NCBI GenBank assembly: GCA_029465975.1
Contig: CM055750.1
Span: 1,228,086 to 1,292,085, forward strand
Source: Dallia pectoralis
Lineage: Eukaryota > Chordata > Actinopteri > Esociformes > Umbridae
Length of the DNA: 64,000 nt
Direction: 5' to 3'
Position numbers and translations under genes: made by a program. Position 1 is the stretch's first letter, and every line of letters starts with the position of its first letter. Shown in pieces: positions 13,301 through 25,022 of the stretch. The notes beneath the pieces were generated by a model. It searched no databases and was not told the DNA's origin. It saw only the letters and a program-made list of their open reading frames with translations.

Positions 13301-15280
13301 ACACAGGGAGTACACAGAGAACATACCTGTTGCCTCCTATGAAAGCTTCTCCTCCTGTGGTGCCCTCATCTCCAGTCAGCATCTTAAAGGTGGTGGTCTT
13401 TCCTGCTCCGTTAACGCCCAGGAGCCCAAAACACTCTCCAGGACGCACTCCCAAACACAGCCGATCCACAGCTAAAATGTGCCCCATCTTCCTGGACTTG
13501 TACACCTAGTGGATCACATGATAATAATGTGTTGGTGAGTTAGTATGAATCTCATGTTTAAATTGCTTGGTAATGCAGATTATTTGAGAAAATACTGTTT
13601 CAAAAAGGTGATCTGATGAAAATACTGGTTCCCAAGTTAGGAATGTTCTCCATTGTAACCGCGTGACCCCACCCCCCTCCCACAATGCCAGACCACCACC
13701 ACCAACTGCTTCAAATACCCCCTTCAGTCAGTCTGTCTCTGTCAGTCAGTCTGTCTCTGTCAGTCTGTCAGTCTGTCTCTGTCAGTCTGTCAGTCTGTCT
13801 CTGTCAGTCTGTCAGTCTGTCTCTGTCAGTCTGTCAGTCTGTCTCTCTCTGTCAGTCTGTCTCTCTCTGTCAGTCTGTCTCTCTCTGTCAGTCTGTCTCT
13901 CTCTGTCAGTCTGTCTCTCTCTGTCAGTCTGTCTGTCAGTCTGTCTGTCAGTCTGTCTGTCAGTCTGTCTGTCTCTGTCTGTCTCTGTCTGTCTCTGTCT
14001 GTCTCTGTCTGTCTGTCTCTGTCTGTCTCTGTCTGTCTGTCTCTGTCTGTCTCTGTCTGTCTGTCTCTGTCTGTCTCTGTCTGTCTCTGTCTGTCTCTGT
14101 CTGTCTCTGTCTGTCTGTCTCTGTCTGTCTCTGTCTGTCTGTCTGTCAGTCTCTGTCTGTCTGTCTGTCAGTCTCTGTCTGTCTGTCTGTCTGTCTGTCA
14201 GTCTCTGTCTGTCTGTCTGTCAGTCTCTGTCTGTCTGTCTGTCAGTCTCTGTCTGTCTGTCAGTCTCTGTCTGTCTGTCAGTCTCTGTCTGTCTGTCAGT
14301 CTCTGTCTGTCTGTCAGTCTCTGTCTGTCTGTCAGTCTCTGTCTGTCTGTCAGTCTCTGTCTGTCTGTCAGTCTGACCTTGGTGAGGTTGTCAATCTTCA
14401 GCATGTCGTTGTCAGCATCTCCTCTGAGCACTCTTCGTCTCTCACAGGCCACATCCACGTCATCATCATCTATGGGCTGGCTGCTCACTGGAACTCTCCT
14501 AGACACACACACACATCAACTCGGGAGCTTGTTAATATATAATGCTCAAACAAACACACACACACACACACACAGAGTGTCACTTTGAAACATGTCTCAC
14601 AAAACAAATGTGCTGTGCTTGCATACTAGATATCTTGTGCGTACACACGGACAAACAGAAAATCACTCACGATGGTTTCCTGAGGAAGTTGTACTGGCAC
14701 AGGATGGTGATGAAGAATCCTACAAATCCCTCGATTGTCATGGCGACCAGTCCACGAGTCACAATGTCCCACTCAAACGGAGATTTGATCTTATCAAATT
14801 GACCTGAAAATGGAAAATGTCATTCAACAGATCTGACGAAGAACTTAATAATTAAGCAGGTAACGACCCTTTGTGAAAAAGCCACATGTCTTTAGCACAC
14901 CCCCACACCAGCACCCCCACCCACCCACACACCCAAACCCACCCACCCCCGCCAGGCAGAACAAATGAAAATGTGAAGAACTGGGATTATATTATATAAG
15001 CGGACCTATTTTAGCATAGTACTCATTAATGTATTCGTTGTAGGCCATCTCCATAAGTCCGTGACCCAGGTTGTAGTTGGGGAAGATTAGGAAACAGGAC
15101 TTCAGGTAGCTGTTCACCAGTTTCAGATCCTGCATGGAAACACCAATAGCTTGTTAGGGAAATTAGAATATTACAGATAAAATCACACTTATACAAATAT
15201 ACTGTAAGATAAGCCGGAGCATGAAACGCTGGTTAATCTCCGGATTCCATGGTTTTCCAGGAATAATACAACCACGCACG

Positions 15281-15325
<45 letters not shown>

Positions 15326-15555
15326 GCAGACGCACACACACACACCTTGTCATGCTCAAAGAGCTGCAGCAGGAAGGTGGTCACTGTGGCAGTGATGCCG
15401 ATGAAGAGGTTGATGACAATGAGGAAGACATAGGCCGTGCTGGGCACCTCGAACCAAAACGAAGCCGGATACATTATAGGAGTGATTGACCACCTGAAGG
15501 AGAGAGAGAGAGAGAGAGAGAGAGAGGGGGAGAGGGAGAGGGGGAGAGAGAGAGT

Positions 15556-15587
<32 letters not shown>

Positions 15588-15616
15588 GGAGAGAGAGAGA
15601 GAGGGAGGGGAAGAGA

Positions 15617-15652
<36 letters not shown>

Positions 15653-18600
15653 AGAGAGAGGGAGGGGGAGAGAGAGGGAGAGAGAGAGGGAGAGAGGGGA
15701 GAGAGAGAGAGGAGAGCATAATGTGTCACTGTTCCTAAATTCTGTTATTAAGGGCACAACCACTCTTCTCCCATCCAGGTCACCTTGGTACAAAGCTAGC
15801 CCCCCCCCCCCCTACCCCTTATTCAATATCATGCAAATGTATAAACGGCCACAGCAGCACCGCAGGGGGGCCGTCCTCCGACACTTGGGAGTCTGGTGCT
15901 GTTATCTCCCCAGTGACAACAGGCAAGGTGAGGGTGAAAGTGCCTGTTAGTTAAGATGTCTGTGGATGTGTGAGTGTGTGGGTGTGTGAGTGTGTGGGTG
16001 TGTGAGTGAGTGGGTGTGTGGGTATGTGAGTGTGTGTGTGGATGTGTGGTTCAGTCACCCATAGAGGAGGAAGAGCGAGAGGACAGCAGGGAAGTTGGTC
16101 GGGGATGTGTAGGCTGGAAGATCAAACACAAACAGGATGAGGACACAGCAGGTGGCTGGAACCAGGTAGTTCAGCTAGACAGAGAGAGAGACAGAGAGAG
16201 AGACAGAGAGAGAGAGAGACACACAGAGACAGAGAGAGGGAGAGAGAGAGAGAGAGGGAGAGACAGAGAGAGAGGGCGAGAGAGGGAGAGAGAGAGAGAG
16301 ACACATGGGTATTTTAGTTAGACAGGCTGGAGGGAACCGTGCTAAAATATTCAGTCTGTGGATGAACAAGGCACTGACCGAACCGAACATAATACAGGCA
16401 GAAGATGTCCCCTCCTGATAAAAACCATATAACCCCCCCCTCACCATATAACCTCACCATGTCCCATATAACCTCACCATGTCCCATATAACCTCACCAT
16501 ATAACCTCACCATATAACCTCACCATGTCCCATATAACCTCACCATATACCCTCACCATGTCCCATATAACCTCACCATGTCCCATATAACCTCACCATG
16601 TCCCATATAACCTCACCATGTCCCATATAACCTCACCATGTCCCATATAACCTCACCATATAACCTCACCATGTCCCATATAACCTCACCATGTCCCATA
16701 TAACCTCACCATGTCCCATATAACCTCACCATGTCCTATATAACCCCCCCCTCACCATATACCCTCACCATGTCCCATATAACCTCACCATGTCCCATAT
16801 AACCTCACCATATAACCTCACCATGTCCTATATAACCTCACCATGTCCTATATAACCTCACCATGTCCCATATAACCTCACCATATAACCTCACCATGAC
16901 CCATATAACCTCACCATGACCCATATAACCTCACCATGTCCCATATAACCTCACCATATAACCTCACCATGACCCATATAACCTCACCATGTCCCATATA
17001 ACCTCACCATGTCCTATATAACCTCACCATGTCCCATATAACCTCACCATGTCCCATATAACCTCACCATGTCCCATATAACCTCACCATGTCCCATATA
17101 ACCTCACCATATAACCTCACCATGACCCATATAACCTCACCATGTCCCATATAACCTCACCATGTCCTATATAACCTCACCATGTCCCATATAACCTCAC
17201 CATGTCCCATATAACCTCACCATGTCCCATATAACCTCACCATATAACCTCACCAAGACCCATATAACCTCACCATGTCCCATATAACCTCACCATATAA
17301 CCTCACCATGTCCTATATAACCTCACCATGTCCCATATAACCTCACCATATAACCTCACCATGTCCCATATAACCTCACCATGTCCCATATAACCTCACC
17401 ATGTCCCATATAACCTCACCATATAACCTCACCATGTCCTATATAACCTCACCATGTCCCATATAACCTCACCATGTCCCATATAACCTCACCATATAAC
17501 CTCACCATGACCCATATAACCTCACCATGTCCCATATAACCTCACCATGTCCCATATAACCTCACCATATAACCTCACCATGTCCCATATAACCTCACCA
17601 TATAACCTCACCATGTCCCATATAACCTCACCATATAACCTCACCATGTCCCATATAACCTCACCATGTCCCATATAACCTCACCATGACCCATATAACC
17701 TCACCATGTCCCATATAACCTCACCATGTCCTATATAACCTCACCATGTCCCATATAACCTCACCATGTCCTATATAACCTCACCATGACCCATATAACC
17801 TCACCATGTCCCATATAACCTCACCATGTCCTATATAACCTCACCATATAACCTCACCATGTCCCATATAACCTCACCATGTCCCATATAACCTCACCAT
17901 ATAACCTCACCATGTCCCATATAACCTCACCATGTCCCATATAACCTCACCATGTCCCATATAACCTCACCATGTCCCATATAACCTCACCATGTCGCAT
18001 ATAACCTCACCATATAACCTCACCATGTCCTATATAACCTCACCATGTCCTATATAACCTCACCATGTCCCATATAACCTCACCATGTCCCATATAACCT
18101 CACCATGACCCATATAACCTCACCATGTCGCATATAACCTCACCATATAACCTCACCATGTCCTATATAACCTCACCATGACCCATATAACCTCACCATG
18201 TCCCATATAACCTCACCATATAACCTCACCATGTCCCATATAACCTCACCATGTCGCATATAACCTCACCATATAACCTCACCATGTCCTATATAACCTC
18301 ACCATGACCCATATAACCTCACCATGTCCCATATAACCTCACCATATAACCTCACCATGTCCCATATAACCTCACCATGTCCCATATAACCTCACCATAT
18401 AACCTCACCATGACCCATATAACCTCACCATGTCCCATATAACCTCACCATGTCCCATATAACCTCACCATGTCCCATATAACCTCACCATATAACCTCA
18501 CCATGTCCTATATAACCTCACCATGTCCCATATGTAGTTGGCCAGCCAGTAGCTGACAGGGTCACACCCAGAGACAAACTGCAGATGTTTGGCCTTGGTC

Positions 18601-21600
18601 GACTTCTCCGCCACCAGGAAAACCACAAAGCTGGCTGGTACAAAGGACATAGCCACAATAATAAAGATGGCTATCACCACATCTGTTCCCTGGAGCCTGG
18701 AGAGACAAACAGAGACCTGGTTCTACAAATGGCCTGCTATACCCTTGATAGAACCCTAGGGTTGAATGGGTCATCTCAGAGAGCAACAGGCCCGTTTGGT
18801 CATTCCTATAGTAGAACAGCCGACTCACAAGTAGTCCAGAGAGAGACTGGCACTGGTCCGGTTCATAGGGTGGTTGGTCAGAGTGATACCTGCAGAACAC
18901 ACACACATTGTAAGATGGTACCCACGGTGAAACCCAGTGGAACACGGGTTCTCTAAATTCTACTGGGGATCCACAGCTGCTCTGTAGTCCCCAGATAACA
19001 CACCCAGATAACACACTCAGATAACACACTCAGATAACACACCCAGATAACACACCCAGATAACACACCCAGATAACACACCCAGATAACACACCCAGAT
19101 AACACACCCAGATAACACACCCAGATAACACACTCAGATAACACACCCAGATAACACACTCAGATAACACACCCAGATAACACACCCAGATAACACACTC
19201 AGATAACACACTCAGATAACACACTCAGATAACACACTCAGATAACACACCCAGATAACACACTCATATTAACCACATTCATACATTATATGATCCAATA
19301 AAAATACAAACTTAGAAAACACACCTTCACATTGTCAACTATCGAAAGGCAAACAGAAACTTGGGACTTAGTGAAGTGGAACCAGGATTTTGATGATATC
19401 TCCACAAATAGCATCTCTTACCGTATGCAGCCGGGTTGCCCTTGCCTGAAGGCAGGTTGGCACGCAGGATGGCATTGTTGAGGACGTTGAGATAGGTTGG
19501 CATGCTGTGGTAGCCTTTATTATTGTAGAGGACCTGTTAGAATAAGACTGTTATACCTCTGGCACTGAAACAGCAGCGCCAATAGGTTGATGTAAAAATA
19601 AACGTGTCAAACAAACTAGATGTCTCAACCTATTTTCTTATGAGAAGTAAGTTTGTAACCTAGTTCCTTTGTAGGTGCAGTACTTTTGACTAGATATTCC
19701 TTCTGCTTACCTGAGCGGATCTGCGCACTGCTATTTTTCGAACCATGGGCGGAGTCTTTTTCCCAAAGGATGCTGGGACGGATTTCTGTATATTTCCAAC
19801 TGTGAGTCCTCCATATCTAGGAGAGCGGAAAGGGGGGAGAAATGAAGAAATAGCAAAAGAGATCCAGAAAAATACCTATCTGGATATTCACAAGGCCTAT
19901 ATTCTGGCTGAAGTGATATGAGGTGTAGTAAGGTAAAGGGGTGGGGCCTCCATGTATTGTTCGGCTCCTCCCACAGACACTCGATTGGATAAGAGATGTG
20001 GGGAATATGGAGGCCACCTTGAACTCTTTGTAATGTTCCTTAAATCATTCCTGAAACATTTTTGCTTTGTGGCATGAGCCCAAATGAGGCCAAAGCCATC
20101 AAGGGAATTGTGTTTCCATTAAGAGAAGACAGGATCAGCCAGATTGCTTGGATAGGTGGTACGTGTTGAAGTAACATCTACATGAAAAGCAGGAAAACCC
20201 AAGGTGTCCCAGCAGAACATTACCCAAAGCATCACACGGTGTGTGTGTGTGTGCGCACATCCCTGCCCACACTGAGTGTTACCTGTGCAGACGCAGTCTA
20301 TCCGAGGTGTACAGGAGATACTCTGGGTGTTACCTGTGCAGACGCAGTCTATCCGAGGTGTTCAGGAGATACTCTGGGTGTTACCTGTGCAGACGCAGTC
20401 TATCCGAGGTGTACAGGAGATACTCTGGGTGTTACCTGTGCAGACGCAGTCTATCCGAGGTGTACAGGAGATACTCTGGGTGTTACCTGTGCAGACGCAG
20501 TCTATCCGAGGTGTTCAGGAGATACTCTGGGTGTTACCTGTGCAGACGCAGTCTATCCGAGGTGTTCAGGAGATACTCTGGGTGTTACCTGTGCAGACGC
20601 AGTCTATCCGAGGTGTTCAGGAGATACTCTGGGTGTTACCTGTGCAGACGCAGTCTATCCGAGGTGTACAGGAGATACTCTGGGTGTTACCTGTGCAGAC
20701 GCAGTCTATCCGAGGTGTTCAGGAGATACTCTGGGTGTTACCTGTGCAGACGCAGTCTATCCGAGGTGTACAGGAGATACTCTGAGTGTTACCTGTGCAG
20801 ACGCAGTCTATCCGAGGGGTACAGGAGATACTCTGAGTGTTACCTGTGCAGACGCAGTCTATCCGAGGTGTACAGGAGATACTCTGAGTGTTACCTGTGC
20901 AGACGCAGTCTATCCGAGGTGTACAGGAGATACTCTGACACGTTGCGTCCGGTGACGTCCACCAGAATGTCTCCGGTGACCACCTTCATCAGCGGCGGCC
21001 GACCTCCGACCCCACTGGGGCAGGAGAAACCCGACCCCTGCATGGAACAGACACAACGGACCGGCTCCCGGATGGACAGGGGCAGGCTGGGGGGGGAGGT
21101 CACCGCTTCTGAACAGAGATGCACAAACGGGTCAGTTAGGGAGACTGGACAGGAAGTGGCTAGAGTTGGTGAGCCTAGGTTGAGCCAAAATGGCGCGGAT
21201 AAAACGACAACTATCAATCTGAAGACCTTCATATAATTAAATGAAATGATGACATTAGTATAAGATGTTATACAACTCTAGAAGCGATGGAAGACACCAG
21301 ACACATAGTGTTAGCTTTTAGTATAAGACGATAAAGCGACAGCCTATGCACAAAATCAGTTTTCTGAAAGGTTTAATTCCAGCTGAACATGTAGCATGAG
21401 TGTGGGACGCCACTGGGCTAATACCTCTGACAGCGGTCGGTGTGGCAGCGGTGAAGTTCCAGATTCCATCCTCGAAGCGCGAGTCCGGATCGTCGGACGG
21501 GGCCGGAGACGGGGGAGGCGGTACAAAGTTGGAGAGCGGCACTCCCTGGGTGAAGGAGTCCAGACACATGGAGTCAAAGTAGCGGGCGGCCAGCGTCTTG

Positions 21601-24600
21601 CTGTTGTTGGCGCTGGGGTTGAGCGTCTGTGCCAGCTGGTCCAGGGTGCTGTTAAAGGGCGTTTTCAGGACACAGGTGGCGCCCACGCCCGAGGGCAGAC
21701 GCAGTGAGTTGGCGATCTTCTGAGGGCTGGCGTCTGGCGACAGTTTACTTCTGTGGGAGAATCGGCACGCAGTTTCAGGGGTACAGAGGAAAGCTCAACA
21801 GCACTGACGGGACAAAATATGACGTATTACGCGTGCTAACTTAGACTCGAGCCAAACACAGAAAGTAAATGATTCGGTTGTGAAGGGCGATACAACTTTG
21901 GATGTAAAAAACCATGCATGGTGTGTTTTGACATGAGGCTATCAGACTGACCTGTACTCTTGCCGGTCTTCATTAGCGTAGGGAATGAAGTTTCCCCGTG
22001 GCTGGGTATAGTTGTGGTACTGGGATGGAGACAGGATAAGTGGTGGCAGGTCACCTGGACAAACACATTCAGATGACTTCCAGACAAACAACCAAGTAAA
22101 GTTAAAGCTCCGTGCTCCAACCTGCACTTTTCTCCCTGGCAAAGATTCTGCTGATAGCTGCTGTTCTCAAGAAGAGTCTATGCGCAATATCTGTTATATT
22201 TTGGTCGTTTCTTCTAGATGTCATTGTATGCACTGAGCGGCTGGCCCTGTGGATGGGAGGTTCTGTTACATGGCTAAAAAGTTAAAGTTATTTAGGTTTT
22301 TCCCTCACCGATAGAAGGCACTGACAAGGCGACGGTCATGGCTACGCAGACGAAAAACGCAGGCAGCAGAATCTGAGAGAACAGGCCTTTGGTGTTCCTC
22401 TTTGCACAGTGGAACCTCTTGACAAGGAGGCCGTGGAACTGGCGCAGCTTCAGCCAGGAGCCCTCCAGCTTGAAGCTCCCCTGGCCCTCAAGCATCACAG
22501 GCCCAACCGAGGCCTCGTCCGCAACCTCTGTATGGGGGACAGAGAGACGAAGAGGCGGTGAGACAAGCCTAACATCATCTCATCAAATTAAACGACCCTC
22601 ATAAGCCCAGTCAACCACACAGTATTTCACTACACCTTGTGAATGTGTTTTTAATACCCATCTTGGTTAAAAATATGATGGCTTATAAAAGTCCTATGCT
22701 GAGATACCCGCCCATATAAAACAGCTCATTGCTTTAATTAAACACAGCTGTGATACTCGCTCTACATAATGACAAAAGCTCGGTCAGATGGTCGGCTACC
22801 CCTTAGACTGGCCGAGTCGGGGTCCTGTCCGCTGTCGAAGAGTGGGCAGTAGTCCCCATAGAAGTCTGCGTAGAGACCCCCCTCGTCCCCACGGACAGAA
22901 CCCAGGGAGGAGGAGGAGTGCAGGGAGGACTGGCTCTGGCTGAGCCTAGAGGACATCACCAGGTTGGACAGCTCCACATCGGGTCTCTGAGCGCCGCCAC
23001 TGGCCCCAGCGAGAGGCCCCAGCCCAGGTCCAGGTCCCTCCCCCTGATGGAAACAGATGGTTAGCTTGTGGGTGTGGAACGTTCCCTGCTCACATCTCTC
23101 TGGGACTCTTATTGTGTACGGTGGGTTGAATTCCCTGCTCGCATCTCTCTGGGACTCTTATTGTGTACGGTGGGTTGAATTCCCTGACCGCATCTCTCTG
23201 GGACTCTTATTGTTTACGGTGGATTGAATTCCCTGCTCCCATCTCTCTGGGACTCTTATTGTGTACAGTGGGTTGAATTCCCTGAATGCATCTCTCTGGG
23301 ACTCTTAATGTGTACGGTGGGTTGAATTCCCTGCTCGCAACTCTCTGGGACTCTTATTGTGTACGGTGGATTGAATTCCCTGCTCGCATCTCTCTGGGAC
23401 TCTTATTGTGTACGGTGGATTGAATTCCCTGCTCGCATCTCTCTGGGACTCTTATTGTGTACGGTGGATTAAATCTCTCTGGGACTCACAAGGCTTGCAG
23501 CAGCGGCAGGTTTCCCCACAGAGCTACCCCCTGGGGAATCCTTCATGTCTGGGGATGAAAGAAGAAAACAGAGAAAGAAAGTTTGCGTGAGAAAGAGAGA
23601 GACCATGCTGAACATTTCAAGAGATTTTCCAACAGCAGAAACTAGTGAAAACTCAATATCAGCATTTATCTGCTAAACACGGTTTGCCAACTCAGCAGAA
23701 ATAAAACTCATGAAGGTTTATGTATAAGTTATGAATTATAAATAGAGTTTTGCCCTTTAAAAAAAAGATTGTTAACTCATTTTGCCACAGATGCAAAGAG
23801 TTTGGTTCTTCCCATAGGAATAGTGACTGGATGAGACATTCCTATTGAATAATGCCATAACAGGTGAACTGGTTTTGTCTTACCCGCATCACTGTTCTCA
23901 AGTGACTGGTCTTCTTCTGAGACCTTGAGGAAGACCTCCTCCAGTGTGGTGTCCATCACCCCGAAACTGGTGAGAGCCAAGATCTCCAGATTCTGCTCTA
24001 AAGCCTGGGGAGGGGATAATTGGCTCAGGTCAATAGTAAGGGCGTAATTATGAAACTATCTGTATGTCTAAGTGAGTATTAGAAATTCAATCTCTGTGTT
24101 TCTGTCTACATTGTTGCTATTAAGAGTATCTTGGTCTCTGTCTAACTTGGTAATAAACAATGTCTCTGTCTGAGTACTAGAAATAATCTATATGTCTGTA
24201 TGACTGGCTGTCTGAGAGAGTAGACTTGAAAAAGACTGAGTGTGTGTGTGTGTGTGTGTGTGTGTTTGTGTGCGTGCGTCTAAGTGTGTACCTGAAAAAG
24301 CCTCTCGAAGCAGCCTTTCTTGACGGCTTCAGAGGGCAGCACGTAGGAGAGCTCAGTGTTGGAGTTGGACACCAGCAGACAGGAGCCCACAAACTGACGA
24401 ATGAACTGAGTGACACGAGCCTCGGAGCAGGGAGAACAGGAGGTGGAGGAGGGGGACTGGGTGGAGGGGGCTGGGTGGAGGGGGACTGGGTGGAGGGGTG
24501 CTGGGTGGAGGGGGCTGGGTGGAGGGGGGCTGGGTGGAGGGGGGCTGGGTAACCTGGTCTGGAGACACAGAATGGGGTTAGAGCGGAGGACAGTGGTAGG

Positions 24601-24883
24601 GGAATATATTGACTATATATATTGACTAGCAGTAGATATTCAAAGGCAAAAAGAAAAATACAGAGAAGCGATTGATCATTCTGTTAAAGTACAGAAAAAG
24701 GGAGGCTGAGAATGTGTATATCGTTAATAACAAGCTGCGACACTAAACACACACAGACACACACAGACACACACGCACACACACACAGACACACACACAG
24801 ACACACACAGACACACACGCACACACACACACACACACACACAGACACACACACACACACACACAGACACACACACACACACA

Positions 24884-24924
<41 letters not shown>

Positions 24925-24986
24925 ACACAGACACACACAGACACACACACACACACACAGACACACACACAGACACACACAGACAC

Positions 24987-25022
<36 letters not shown>

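Noticed and set aside
10786..13505. Open frames of 800-900 codons on both strands
   Set aside because: They are translations of an 11-12-bp array that lacks stops in most frames; only 13327-13505 (exon 42) is real coding sequence.
20241..21236. + strand 331-codon frame with a Cys/Arg-rich 17-residue repeat
   Set aside because: Antisense of the 51-bp exon 32 donor array and of exon 32 itself.
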